Assembly (NCBI GenBank): GCA_902812455.1
Contig: CADDZH010000025.1
Location: 1 to 51,778, forward strand
Source: Chloroflexota bacterium
GTDB taxonomy: Bacteria > Chloroflexota > Ktedonobacteria > Ktedonobacterales > Ktedonobacteraceae
Length of the DNA: 51,778 bases
Direction: 5' to 3'
The notes below the pieces were generated by a model. That model ran no database searches, had not been told where the DNA came from, and was given only the letters and a program-made list of their open reading frames with translations. Shown here one piece after another: positions 1-8,795 of the stretch (position 1 is its first letter; each line of letters starts with the position of its first letter). Made by a program: the position numbers and the translations under genes.

Positions 1-196
1 GATTCGGGTTCGCATCACTCAGTACCGCATCAGCAGGCTGCAAATGAAAAAAGACCGCGCCACCCCCAACAAAGGGTTCATAATAGCGCCCAAAGGTGTG
101 AGGAAAGAAGGCTTCAAATTGCTCAAGCAACTGTGATTTGCCACCGGCCCACTTCAAAAAGGGCGCAGGGCGAATACTCAGACTTCTCTCAGTCAC
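1..196 (-). CDS. Dam-like DNA adenine N6-methyltransferase, 5' part only (runs off left edge)
   Basis: The minus strand from a GTG at 196 encodes 65 residues before the window ends. It carries FLKWAGGKSQLL, the SAM-binding motif of D12-class (Dam-type) adenine methyltransferases, then FVGGGAVFFHL and DANPN, all in the usual order at the N-terminus of the family. The enzyme should transfer a methyl group from SAM to adenine in a short DNA site. It lies 68 bases after the stop of the endonuclease gene on the same strand, so it looks like the fourth gene of the restriction-modification operon. A GGAG lies upstream of both the GTG and an in-frame TTG six bases earlier, so the exact start is uncertain. 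The target site and the DPPY motif lie outside the window. Confidence 0.85.
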   Translation of the reverse strand, partial: MTERSLSIRPAPFLKWAGGKSQLLEQFEAFFPHTFGRYYEPFVGGGAVFFHLQPADAVLSDANPN

Positions 197-264
197 CAAT
201 CAACTTTCTCCGTCCATTCAAAAACCGGAAGGGAGTAGCAGCCTTTTAGCCAGCGTTCATAACA

Positions 265-1449
265 TCAAGCATTTATTATTCCCCACTTTTTGCCCTGTGC
301 TTCATACTTACATTGGCTCATAAAAGCATCGAAGTTTGGGTCGGTCTGAGACAAAATAGTAACCTCATAAAGTAAGTTATCAATCCCTCCTTCTGGAAGC
401 TTATTGATAACCAACAAATCACCTCCATTAGGCGTACTCAGATCAATAGTAGCGTGATCTAAGCGCAACCGCCATTCAGTACGAGCTGAGTAAAACCAAA
501 AGCGATAGCCATGCCTTTCACGCCCTGTTCTCGTATTTAGTATTGCATTAAAGTATGCGTCTGGATGTACACGACCTGATGAAGAGGTCAGAGGTGGGAA
601 AAAGTTGATGGCCGCTTGCGGTATTAGCACTTCAGGAGTTCCACTAGTTCCCGACCGGTGGCTTGAGTCAAAGGGAGAGAGTTGCATTATAAACGTGCTA
701 ACCGGCTTTTCTGTAACGGCAGGAACAACTAGTGAGGGGGGTGGGGAAATTCGCGAACGTACTCGTTCGAGAATAGGAGGCGCAACAGGAACTTGTAATG
801 GTGGAAATAAGCTCTCTAAATCCGCCGCTAAACTACTTTTTTTCTTAGGACGAATAGGAGGTCCGGGTTCTTTAGTTCTCGACTCATTCTTGATTAGATC
901 GGCCCTGGCTAAAGCCTCTATAGTGGCTGTATCAATAGGCTGCACATTAGGGTGCGTTATGTCGAGCAGTTCGCTAATAAAGGCATCGAACTTCCTATAT
1001 ACCTCCAAGTCCATACTGTCATCGAAATTCAAATTGATCGCTGTTGCAAGTTCTATGTTCCTAAAGAGACCATCACTGGTCAGATTAGGACTACCAACAA
1101 CGGCAATAGCCTGCCTATCACTGCTCATCAGATACAATTTGGGATGATAAATAAATCCTGAGATTGTGTAAAAGATCGTGCTATCTGATGATATCTGGGA
1201 TAAAGCCTCTAGCGCTTCTATGGAAGTAATTTCTGCATCTACTCCAACAGCACCCGAAACATGCCCTCCACGATTAAGCAAAGCATCTATTGAGGCTCCT
1301 AATCTATCTAGACCAGACATTCGCATGTACGCTACGGCAAAACGAAACTGCTGGCAAATATCATCTGCAATAGCTTTATTTAGAAAGTCTCCCACTCGGA
1401 GACGACTTACATTGCCCAGTTCAATTTGGGGGATAACTTCAATCTGCAT
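265..1449 (-). CDS. BfiI-like PLD-fold restriction endonuclease
   Basis: This 394-residue protein has one phospholipase-D-type active site: H102-x-K104 (in FIYHPKLYLM), then GSPN with N122, then E133. From memory of BfiI (H105, K107, N125, E136) the spacing is identical, offset by three residues. BfiI is a metal-independent type IIS enzyme that works as a dimer with an N-terminal PLD nuclease and a C-terminal B3-like DNA-binding domain. Here the C-terminal ~140 residues (HPDAYFNAIL to the end) are a plausible recognition domain, linked by a proline-rich stretch at ~195-245. The start overlaps the upstream methyltransferase gene by 11 bases, supporting translational coupling. The cut site cannot be read from sequence. 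A PLD nuclease of another specificity is the alternative, but the two adjacent methyltransferases favour restriction. Confidence 0.85.
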   Translation of the reverse strand: MQIEVIPQIELGNVSRLRVGDFLNKAIADDICQQFRFAVAYMRMSGLDRLGASIDALLNRGGHVSGAVGVDAEITSIEALEALSQISSDSTIFYTISGFIYHPKLYLMSSDRQAIAVVGSPNLTSDGLFRNIELATAINLNFDDSMDLEVYRKFDAFISELLDITHPNVQPIDTATIEALARADLIKNESRTKEPGPPIRPKKKSSLAADLESLFPPLQVPVAPPILERVRSRISPPPSLVVPAVTEKPVSTFIMQLSPFDSSHRSGTSGTPEVLIPQAAINFFPPLTSSSGRVHPDAYFNAILNTRTGRERHGYRFWFYSARTEWRLRLDHATIDLSTPNGGDLLVINKLPEGGIDNLLYEVTILSQTDPNFDAFMSQCKYEAQGKKWGIINA

Positions 1450-3094
1450 GCTCTACCTTTCTTAGAATAACAAGCGTTTCTGAACGGATTGAGTTATTTT
1501 GATGGACATCAAATCGCTGGTACGTATTTAAAGTAAGGGCCTCCTGAAGCGTAAAACCGTTATGTGCACCTAGTAAAGTCAGAAGATGGGGTGTATCAAT
1601 GACAAATGTTTGCCCACCCAGGTGAGTGCGATTCTTCCCTACAACCAAAGCAAAAGGGGCATGAGTTTTCAATAATGGATAGGTATTCTTAAACATCAGT
1701 GCCATATCTACAAGATACTTGTATATTAATGCTGGCATATTCTGTCGTCGAAACCCATCTTTATCTTTATTGAAAGCTTCTTTTAGCTTTCTGCACAAAA
1801 GTATACATTCAGCAGGCAGGTGATCGGCATTGGTCTCTATGTCCTGTTCAATCTTCAGGCGTTCCTGTGCAGTAATTTCGCGGTTACCCGTAAGACTCTT
1901 CTCGATAGGGCGAATCTCGTCTGGGTCAATCAATCTAAGGAGAACAAGGCTTAAACGTTGCGTATCAATATATGGTAATGCTGTTGCATAAGGTGGACTT
2001 GTAATAGCGCCGTCGAATGGTGGATATGCTTTAACCGTAGAAGCAGAATAGCGGGAATCGCCGAGCAAAGCATCTTGTATTGTTGTAACGTTGCCAATAT
2101 ATGGCCGGGCCTTCAAGATCACCTCAATTTTTCTCTTCACATTCTCGAGATACAGCGGAATTACAGGAGCATTTTCAGGGGGTGATTTTCGACGACGAAT
2201 GCGTAAATCTGCTGGGTCTTGAAGAGACACTTCACGAAGGATATCGCTCAAAATAATACATAAAACTAGTCTTAGGTCCGTAGATGCTATCTTAGCAATT
2301 TCGTCCATAATAGCCGCTAGCTGAACAAGCACCGATTCTGTAAACCAGCAAGAAAGATAATCAAAGTGAGGTAGATAAGTCTGCCATCCTTCGCCGCCGA
2401 GCGCCCTTATCTGGCGCTCAGTAAATGCTCGATCAAACGATACGTCATTAAATCGCTTACTAAGTCTCTGGCTCAGGGCATCTTTATATGTATGTAGCTC
2501 TTCTAAAGGAAGGCGTATAGCAGCAATCTTTGCTTTGGCAATTTGGACCGCCAAAGGATTTATATCTACACCGATTGCATTCCACCCCATATGAGCAGCT
2601 TCAAGTAATGTAGTACCACTACCACAAAACGGATCAAGTACCCACTCCCCTGGCTGCAATCGTAGCATATTTCCTACCGCACGCACAATCTGGGGATTAA
2701 ATTTACCACGATATTCATGAAGACCATGCGAGGAGTAGCGCGTGCTTTGCCTGTAAAGAGTATAGTTCGATTCAAGATCACGAGGTGATAATACATCTGT
2801 CTTATGAAAACCTTCTAATATATCGCCATTAAAACACGCTAATTGTCTATCGCTCTTAGTTGAAGCCTCTAGTGCAGTCTGAAGGGGGATAATACAAGTA
2901 CCATCATCGGCAACAGCTTCACGGAAATAGGTCATACGTTGGGCATACCGTTTCCAGCCGTTTAAATTCTCAACCACAAGACCATCTTCTTCGTAAATGG
3001 GCTCCTGCTCTAGTAACACACTTACCTCATAAGCTGCCAGCGTCAGCTCATAGGGCAAATATTTATACGGGTGCCAATAAAACTTTACTTTCAT
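1439..3094 (-). CDS. DNA methyltransferase, TSPPY (N4-cytosine-type), 551 aa
   Basis: SAM motif I is DPFCGSGTT at residues 154-162, followed by the acidic GVDINP. The catalytic motif is TSPPY at 365-369, the form typical of N4-cytosine methyltransferases. The order (motif I before motif IV, with ~200 residues between) differs from the common beta class. The first ~120 residues precede the catalytic core and match nothing I recognise. The start shares an ATGA overlap with the methyltransferase gene upstream, and the end overlaps the endonuclease gene, so the three are one operon. An asymmetric (type IIS) site needs each strand to be protected separately, which fits two methyltransferases for one nuclease. 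N6-adenine specificity cannot be excluded from the motif alone. Confidence 0.85.
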   Translation of the reverse strand: MKVKFYWHPYKYLPYELTLAAYEVSVLLEQEPIYEEDGLVVENLNGWKRYAQRMTYFREAVADDGTCIIPLQTALEASTKSDRQLACFNGDILEGFHKTDVLSPRDLESNYTLYRQSTRYSSHGLHEYRGKFNPQIVRAVGNMLRLQPGEWVLDPFCGSGTTLLEAAHMGWNAIGVDINPLAVQIAKAKIAAIRLPLEELHTYKDALSQRLSKRFNDVSFDRAFTERQIRALGGEGWQTYLPHFDYLSCWFTESVLVQLAAIMDEIAKIASTDLRLVLCIILSDILREVSLQDPADLRIRRRKSPPENAPVIPLYLENVKRKIEVILKARPYIGNVTTIQDALLGDSRYSASTVKAYPPFDGAITSPPYATALPYIDTQRLSLVLLRLIDPDEIRPIEKSLTGNREITAQERLKIEQDIETNADHLPAECILLCRKLKEAFNKDKDGFRRQNMPALIYKYLVDMALMFKNTYPLLKTHAPFALVVGKNRTHLGGQTFVIDTPHLLTLLGAHNGFTLQEALTLNTYQRFDVHQNNSIRSETLVILRKVEHAD

Positions 3095-4371
3095 GTTGGT
3101 ACCTGCAAAGCAAACACTATCAAATGTTCTTTATTGATCTTGCCGTGTACTGGATTAAAAGTTTTCCGGCTAGCCGGAATACGACGTTCGATAATTCCCT
3201 CTGTAAGGAAGCCATGAGGATGGGCAGCACGCTGTAACAAAGCCACATTATCAATGATTCTCCCATGAATGATGGAGCGGCCTACTAAAAAGCAAGCTCT
3301 CGCTCCTGGTTTCATAACTTGAGCTAGTAAGTGGAAACAGTAGCCCATCTGTCGTTCAAAATCTCGTTCATCCTGGCCATTCTTACTAAAGTAATGAGGA
3401 CGCGCTCCGATTTCATACTGTCTAACCGCGAGAGGGTCCATTCCTAACCAGTACATCCGATACTTATGATAGAGCCAATATTCGTATGCATTTGGATACG
3501 GTGGTGAAGTCACAACTAATCCAACGCTTGAAGGCAGATCATCTGGGGTAACAGTAAGAATATCACGATTAAGAATAGTAGCTCGACCAAGGCGCCTAAA
3601 TAGAGTATCCGAAAGAGATGAGAGAGCTTTACTCACAGCTACAACCGCTTTTTCAAAGCGGTTGAACACTTCTTCGGTCGAAACATCCTTTTCAATCGCT
3701 GCATAGCGTGTATCGCCCTCCTGATTCGAGACCTGTACAATGATACTAGACAAAGCGACTTGCAACGCCTCTCGAACAGGGTTTATTTCTTCCAGATTGA
3801 TTTCTTCAACCAGGGCAGCTAAGGCCTCTTGAACGTTGTGCCTGAACCAGTGATCTACCCTGGGAATAGGTGGCACATGCACTGTACCTTCTGTTAGTCG
3901 CCTCTTAGCCATCATAATAACCTGTTTTGCAATCCCATTAAGGTCCAAGGGCAATGGAGTTGTCTTAACTCTACTGGTTAGACATGCTAGAGGATTGATA
4001 TCTATTCCCCAAGCATCTAATCCTAAATTAATTGCTTCAACTAACGTTGTACCAGACCCACAAAATGGATCCAGGACAATTGAAGAATCGCCCGGGTGGA
4101 ATAGCTCAATGAGCTTCCGTGGAATTTGAGGAATGAATTTTGCGGGATAGGGATGTATAGCGTGAATGCCTTTATTTGCAGGAGCATCACTGAAATCCCA
4201 ATTCGTTGAAAGAAATGCTTCTGTGGCATTTTCTAAAGACAGAGAATGTGTAAAATTATTAGAAATGGCTTGCTTTAAATTTGCATTCTCAACAGAACAC
4301 GTATTAGCGACTTCATCCTGCCCCGAAGAATAAAGCAAGTCGCTTAGTTGCTCTTTTAAAGAGTCTGACAT
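3091..4371 (-). CDS. DNA methyltransferase, TSPPY (N4-cytosine-type), first gene of the R-M operon
   Basis: In an open frame whose first possible start is a TTG at 4377, HPYPAKF is at residues 75-81 (motif X-like), DPFCGSGTT at 103-111 and TSPPY at 290-294. I choose the ATG at 4371 because GGGGA lies seven bases before it; the TTG sits almost on top of that ribosome site. The protein pairs with the neighbouring 551-residue enzyme; both share the DPFCGSGTT and TSPPY blocks but are otherwise dissimilar, as expected if they modify opposite strands of an asymmetric site. No controller (C) protein gene is visible. The gene is noticeably AT-rich relative to the region right of 5.2 kb, suggesting transfer of the whole system. 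Confidence 0.83.
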   Translation of the reverse strand: MSDSLKEQLSDLLYSSGQDEVANTCSVENANLKQAISNNFTHSLSLENATEAFLSTNWDFSDAPANKGIHAIHPYPAKFIPQIPRKLIELFHPGDSSIVLDPFCGSGTTLVEAINLGLDAWGIDINPLACLTSRVKTTPLPLDLNGIAKQVIMMAKRRLTEGTVHVPPIPRVDHWFRHNVQEALAALVEEINLEEINPVREALQVALSSIIVQVSNQEGDTRYAAIEKDVSTEEVFNRFEKAVVAVSKALSSLSDTLFRRLGRATILNRDILTVTPDDLPSSVGLVVTSPPYPNAYEYWLYHKYRMYWLGMDPLAVRQYEIGARPHYFSKNGQDERDFERQMGYCFHLLAQVMKPGARACFLVGRSIIHGRIIDNVALLQRAAHPHGFLTEGIIERRIPASRKTFNPVHGKINKEHLIVFALQVPT

Positions 4372-4532
4372 CCTCAAATCCCCTACCGCAAAATATATAA
4401 CGCCTGTTCTATGGCTACCTAAGCCGATTGTACATAAAACTCAACAGCCCTGTCAAGCTGAATAATACTTAAAGGTAAACTACGAACCATTACTACTGAT
4501 ACACGCAAGCCGAGGTTTTGATTTCTGGTACA

Positions 4533-4637
4533 CCCCATTAAGGGATGGGGATCATCCTACCCTTTTCGACTTCACGCCTGGTGGCGGCTGTTCCGGTGAA
4601 ACCTGACAAGACGGGGAAGCCAGGTTTGCAGAACACC
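4533..4637 (+). other. Structured non-coding stretch (possible RNA or IS200/IS605-type end)
   Basis: The ~390 bases between the R-M operon and the small gene at 4766 hold two clear foldable units. One is CCCCAT (4533-4538), loop TAAGGG, ATGGGG (4545-4550). The other is GGTG plus AAACCTG (4595-4605) pairing with CAGGTTT (4621-4627) and, after a six-base bulge, CACC (4634-4637). A C-rich hairpin with an AAGGG loop resembles IS200/IS605 ends, but no tnpA or tnpB remnant was found. It could also be a leader RNA for the small downstream gene. Only the base pairing is seen; identity is unknown. Confidence 0.3.
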
Positions 4638-4765
4638 ATACGCTTACAAAGCGGAAGAAAGTAAGGCTGAAATGTGTTGTCAATATTATGAAGACATGAA
4701 GTGGTCATGCTTCATACGAGTAGTCTTTTTTGAAAAACGGTGAAAAACGGAGGCGAGTACAACAT

Positions 4766-4951
4766 ATGTATCCTTTACCTTCTTACATGATTCTCAACCT
4801 GCTGCATGGAGAAAGAATCAGGCGGTGTGACGATGAGTGCGAGCAAATTGCGTTGGCACAACCGCGTCGGCCTCTTGCACGCTCGCTTGCTCTTACACTT
4901 GGGCGTGCCAGCATAGCCCTGGGCCATCGCCTGGAGCATTTCGGGCAGTAG
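4766..4951 (+). CDS. Small hypothetical protein, 61 aa, basic amphipathic C-terminus
   Basis: From the ATG at 4766 the product is 61 residues: a hydrophobic start (MYPLPSYMILNLLHGER), an Arg-rich middle and a helical LARSLALTLGRASIALGHRLE tail. The pattern, with a short hydrophobic lead and an alternating Leu/Ala/Arg helix, resembles small proteins I associate with Chloroflexota, though I cannot name a family. GGAGG lies 12 bases before the ATG, which is rather far. An upstream in-frame TTG at 4730 would add 12 residues encoded by a direct repeat of TGAAAAACGG (4731-4750) and is less likely. Function is unknown. Confidence 0.45.
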   Translation: MYPLPSYMILNLLHGERIRRCDDECEQIALAQPRRPLARSLALTLGRASIALGHRLEHFGQ

Positions 4952-5095
4952 GCAATGCACAGCGAAACTGCTTGTAAACATGGATATGCCTGTAGATTAT
5001 CAATGAAGATACTTTAATGGCTCTGAGACAAAGTCAAGCCCAACGGTATTATATAATCAAAGCTGATATAAACACCTCAACGAAGAGGAGAAACG

Positions 5096-5136
5096 AGGGA
5101 TGTGACGATCTGAATTCGTTACATCCCTTCTTTATT
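5096..5136. terminator. Rho-independent terminator-like hairpin
   Basis: AGGGATGTGACG (5096-5107) pairs with CGTTACATCCCT (5117-5128) with one wobble, followed on the plus strand by TCTTTATTT. It lies between the small plus-strand gene and the 3' end of the minus-strand ABC operon (stop at 5208), so it could serve either side. The T-rich tail favours plus-strand use. Confidence 0.6.
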
Positions 5137-5207
5137 TACGGAATGGAGAAGCTTTCCATAGAGAGGTACTGCTTAGCTGCGGCGATTACCGGGTCCTGGG
5201 CGAAGCG

Positions 5208-6374
5208 CTAATGCTTTTCTCCTTCCAGGCTCTCCTGACTCTTCCCGTCGCTGGGATTGTCAAGGTTCTGTACCGCTGCAGGCGATGCCGGCTTTGCGGC
5301 GTCGGCCAGCGGCACGCGGTCGTACTCTCTCCCTCCGTCTCCATAGAGGAAGCAGTGGGTCCAGTGCCCTCCGCCCAGGTCCGTTCGCAGGGGGAAGCGC
5401 TGGCGGCACACCTCCATCGCATGCGGACAGCGCGGGTGGAAGCGGCAGCCACTCGGTGGCGTGATCAGGCTGGGAATCTCTCCTCGCCGTTGGGGCAGCG
5501 GTCTCAGGCCATCTCCCTCGGCCCCCATGCGATCAGGATCGGGAGCAGCCGAGAGCAACAGTTGGGTATAGGGATGCTTGGGCCGCTGGGTGATCTCCTC
5601 GCTCGGCCCTCCCTCGACCATCTGGCCCGCATACAGCACATACGTTTCGTCGGCAAAGTAGCGCGCGCTGGCAATATCATGCGTGATGTAGAGCAGGGCC
5701 AGGTGCTCTTCCTCTTTGAGGCGCAACAGCAAGTTGAGGATGCCCAGACGGATCGAGACATCTAGCATCGACACCGGCTCATCGGCCAGCAGCACATCAG
5801 GACGGGCTGCCAGTGCGCGAGCAACCGCCACGCGCTGGCGCTGCCCTCCACTGAGCTGGTGCGGGTACTTCGAGATGAACTGATCCGCTGGAATCAGGTT
5901 GACGCGGTTGAGCAAGGCCAGCACTTGCTCGGTCTCTTCTGCCTTGCTGTGTGCGTGCCCAAATACCCGCAGTGGGCGACTTAGATGGTAGCGCACACTA
6001 TGCACTGCGTTAAGCGAGGAAAAGGGATCCTGGAACACTAACTGGACATGCCGCCGGTATTCGCGTAGCGTCCTGCCGCCCTTCAACGTGATCGGCTTTC
6101 CCTGAAAACGGATCGTGCCTGAAGTCGGACCGTAGACGCCTGCCAGTATACGCGCTATCGTCGTCTTCCCACTGCCGCTTTCTCCGACCAGCGCTGTCAC
6201 ACGGCCAGGATAGAGGGCCAGCGAGACATCTTCGACAGCATGCACGCCTCGCCTGGGCGCAAAGGGATTGAACTGGCTCACGGGAAACACCTTGGAGAGA
6301 TGCTCCGCCTCCAGGATGGGTACAGTGTCATCTACTACCCGCTGTGTGCTGGTTGTCTGAGGCGAGATACTCAT
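5208..6374 (-). CDS. Oligopeptide/oligosaccharide ABC importer, ATP-binding subunit (DppF/OppF type)
   Basis: This 388-residue ATPase has Walker [10 protein letters not shown], signature [15 protein letters not shown], Walker [13 protein letters not shown] and the switch [13 protein letters not shown]. It ends in the C-terminal oligopeptide-transporter extension with the [14 protein letters not shown] cysteine motif typical of Dpp/Opp ATPases, which often binds an Fe-S cluster. Its start overlaps the previous ATPase gene by ATGA, so the two ATPases are translationally coupled and probably form the heterodimeric motor. It is the last gene of the five-gene operon. The flanking LacI regulator and beta-glucosidases suggest a beta-glucoside oligosaccharide as substrate, as in the Opp-type cellobiose importers of thermophiles; this is inference. 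Confidence 0.9.
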   Translation of the reverse strand: MSISPQTTSTQRVVDDTVPILEAEHLSKVFPVSQFNPFAPRRGVHAVEDVSLALYPGRVTALVGESGSGKTTIARILAGVYGPTSGTIRFQGKPITLKGGRTLREYRRHVQLVFQDPFSSLNAVHSVRYHLSRPLRVFGHAHSKAEETEQVLALLNRVNLIPADQFISKYPHQLSGGQRQRVAVARALAARPDVLLADEPVSMLDVSIRLGILNLLLRLKEEEHLALLYITHDIASARYFADETYVLYAGQMVEGGPSEEITQRPKHPYTQLLLSAAPDPDRMGAEGDGLRPLPQRRGEIPSLITPPSGCRFHPRCPHAMEVCRQRFPLRTDLGGGHWTHCFLYGDGGREYDRVPLADAAKPASPAAVQNLDNPSDGKSQESLEGEKH

Positions 6375-7561
6375 CGAGCTCTGCTCCTTTCTATCTTCTG
6401 CCGGTAGCGTTCGGCAAACTCTTCTGCAGGCGGAGGACCTTCGGGACGGAAGTGGGAGTTATAGAGATGACAGGCCACCAGTTGCTCCGGGGTTTCCAGC
6501 GTGGAAGGCCCCAAATCGGGAAAGACGTGATCGCACGGTTCAAAGGCGAAGGGGCAGCGCGGGTGAAAGGAGCAGCCTGGTGGCACCGCGCGTAAGTCGG
6601 GGGGCGCGCCAGGAATGCCTCCCACCACGCGGCGTTCCCCATGCAGCGAAGGAAACGAGTGTAGCAAACCATAACTGTAGGGGTGTCGCGGGTGCAGGTA
6701 CAGGTTACGCCGCGATGCCAGTTCGACGATGCGCCCCGCGTACATAATCGCTATATGGTCGGTGAGTTCGAGCAGCAGCGATAGGTCATGGGTAATAAAG
6801 ATCACCGAGAAGTTGAACTGCTCGCGCAGCCGGATGATCTCGCTCAAGATCTCGCGCTGCATGACGACATCCAGTGCTGTAGTCGGCTCGTCCATGATAA
6901 TCAGTTCGGGATTGAGGGCGAGGGCAATGGCAATAATGGCGCGCTGGCGCATCCCGCCGGAGAGTTCATGGGGATAGCTGCGCAGGCGATCAGGAGCAAT
7001 GCCAACCAGCCGCAGCAGTTCGATCGCTCGCGCTTTGCGAGCGTCAGGTCCCATCTGCGGTCGATGGGTGCGCAGCACATCCATGATCTGGCTGCCAACT
7101 GTCATGACAGGATTGAGGGCGTTCATTGCGCTCTGGAAGACCATGGAGAGTTCACTCCAGCGCAAGGCGCGCAACTCCTCCGGCGTCAACTGCAGGATGT
7201 CCACCGCCTCCATCGTCTCCTCACCGGCATGGGGATGACGCTTATTCTTTGCCAACGGCACCGATGAGACGAATTGCCTCCCCGCTTCATCATCACGAGA
7301 GCGGGGGTAGTAGAGAACCTGGCCGCCGGTGATATAGGCCGGTGGGCGCAGCAGGCGAGCGATGGCGTAGGCAAGCGTCGATTTGCCGCAGCCGCTCTCT
7401 CCGGCCAGGCCCAGAATCTGCCCTCGCTTGAGGGTGAGGCTCACATCGTCTACCGCATGAACCACACCGCTGGCCGCCAGGTAATCCACAGAGAGATGCC
7501 TGACCTCCAGGAGCGTCTCCGTTTCCACACCTGTCCGCCCGTTTGCTGGCTTCGTCATCAT
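6371..7561 (-). CDS. Oligopeptide/oligosaccharide ABC importer, ATP-binding subunit (DppD/OppD type)
   Basis: The 396-residue protein shows Walker [10 protein letters not shown], signature [15 protein letters not shown], Walker [13 protein letters not shown], an [10 protein letters not shown] switch and the C-terminal [14 protein letters not shown] cysteine motif of the Opp/Dpp class. An insertion at about residues 85-115 between Walker A and the Q-loop is longer than in typical family members. The start lies in an ATGA overlap with the permease gene, with GGAGG just upstream inside that gene. It works with the second ATPase to energise the two permeases. Confidence 0.9.
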   Translation of the reverse strand: MMTKPANGRTGVETETLLEVRHLSVDYLAASGVVHAVDDVSLTLKRGQILGLAGESGCGKSTLAYAIARLLRPPAYITGGQVLYYPRSRDDEAGRQFVSSVPLAKNKRHPHAGEETMEAVDILQLTPEELRALRWSELSMVFQSAMNALNPVMTVGSQIMDVLRTHRPQMGPDARKARAIELLRLVGIAPDRLRSYPHELSGGMRQRAIIAIALALNPELIIMDEPTTALDVVMQREILSEIIRLREQFNFSVIFITHDLSLLLELTDHIAIMYAGRIVELASRRNLYLHPRHPYSYGLLHSFPSLHGERRVVGGIPGAPPDLRAVPPGCSFHPRCPFAFEPCDHVFPDLGPSTLETPEQLVACHLYNSHFRPEGPPPAEEFAERYRQKIERSRAR

Positions 7562-8682
7562 ACCAGTACCTCCTTCGCTTTCGCCTCTCCCGCTTTCAGC
7601 GCCTTCGGTTTCGGCTCACGACGCAGGCGCGGATTGGCGATCTCGTCCATACCGAAGTTAATGAACGCGAGGGCCGCACCCAGCAGCGCGACACAGACGC
7701 CAGGAGGCACAAACCACCACCAGGCGCCCAGCAGCAGGGCATCGTTGTTCTGAGCCCAGTAGAACATGCTGCCCCAACTGACCACCGTAGGATTGCCCAG
7801 ACCGATAAATTCTAGCGTAACTTCTGCCAGTATAACATAGATTGTGGTTCCGATAAAGTTGGCTGCCGCAATGGCGATCTCGTTGGGCAGTAGCTCGAAG
7901 AAGATGATGCGCAGGTTCGTTTCCCCGCCGGCCCTGGCCGCTTCGACAAAGTCGCGCTTGCTCATCGACAGGGTTTGCGCGCGCAGCACTCGTGCTCCCC
8001 AGGCCCAGCTCGTGATGGTGATGACAACGGCAACGGTCAGCGGCCCCTTGTAGGGGATGAAAGCCGCCAGCACGATGGCCAGGGGCAGGGCCGGTATGAC
8101 GAGAAAGACATTCGTGAGCAAGGAGAGCAGTTCATCCACGATGCCACCAAAGTAGCCGGCGGAGAGACCCACAGTGATCGAGATGAGCGTGACGACGAAG
8201 CCGGTCAGAAACCCCCAGAAGATCGTGGTGCGCGCCCCATAGACCAGTTGGGAGAAAACATCTTGCCCCGTCTGAGTGGTGCCCAGCCAGTGAGCAGCCG
8301 AGGGGGGCCGCAAGGTATCGGACGAGAGGGCATTGGGATCGTGATGCAGCACGAAGGGACCAATAATGGCAACCAGGACAAAGAAGAGGACAATACCCAG
8401 GCCAACCATAACCTTCGGGTTCGCAGTCACTAAGCGCCAGAAGTCGCGCAAGCGACCACGAGCAGTGACAAGCGAGAAGCCGCCTGCGCCTGGCATGGGC
8501 GCCGAGATACTCCCGCCCGTGGCCACAGGCGCATTGACTGCGGCCAGCTCCGCCGGAGCGGTCGGATCAGCGATAGGAGGCGCGCCGGGCTGCAGTTCAG
8601 TGCGTTGTTCCGTACCAACAGGGCGATTCCCCTGATTCCCCTCGGGAGGGGATGGCTGTTGTGGAGTAGCAGGTGTACTCAT
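7558..8682 (-). CDS. ABC importer permease (DppC/OppC type) with Pro/Ala-rich N-terminal extension
   Basis: A 374-residue BPD_transp_1 permease. The core has the DppC signature: an N-terminal helix (MVGLGIVLFFVLVAIIGPFVL), the sequence LGTTQTGQDVFSQLVYGAR, and the EAA-loop region FVEAARAGGETNLRIIFFELLPNE that docks on the ATPases. The first ~75 residues are an unusual cytosolic extension rich in Pro, Ala and Gly with no membrane segment; most DppC proteins start within 20-30 residues of the first helix. AGGAG precedes the ATG. The gene is coupled to the downstream ATPase gene by an ATGA overlap. Confidence 0.9.
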   Translation of the reverse strand: MSTPATPQQPSPPEGNQGNRPVGTEQRTELQPGAPPIADPTAPAELAAVNAPVATGGSISAPMPGAGGFSLVTARGRLRDFWRLVTANPKVMVGLGIVLFFVLVAIIGPFVLHHDPNALSSDTLRPPSAAHWLGTTQTGQDVFSQLVYGARTTIFWGFLTGFVVTLISITVGLSAGYFGGIVDELLSLLTNVFLVIPALPLAIVLAAFIPYKGPLTVAVVITITSWAWGARVLRAQTLSMSKRDFVEAARAGGETNLRIIFFELLPNEIAIAAANFIGTTIYVILAEVTLEFIGLGNPTVVSWGSMFYWAQNNDALLLGAWWWFVPPGVCVALLGAALAFINFGMDEIANPRLRREPKPKALKAGEAKAKEVLV

Positions 8683-8795
8683 GTGTACTTACTCCTTTTC
8701 TATACAGACCACCAGCGCTGTTCGTTATCCACTCCCCGCTGGAGTAGCTACTAGCTCAGCTCCAGCGGTCTGAATGGTTTTCCTCCTTATTGTTC

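Noticed and set aside
605..1147. Open frame antisense to the endonuclease gene, considered as a toxin or antitoxin
   Set aside because: It lies entirely opposite the BfiI-like gene, has no family features and no ribosome site.
4500..4680. Cobalamin or other known riboswitch
   Set aside because: No conserved B12-box or other known aptamer core was recognised; only hairpins are present, so no class is assigned.
5211..5765. Long open frame on the plus strand opposite the DppF-type gene, and similar frames opposite other GC-rich genes
   Set aside because: These are antisense shadows of well-supported genes; no family pattern or ribosome site.
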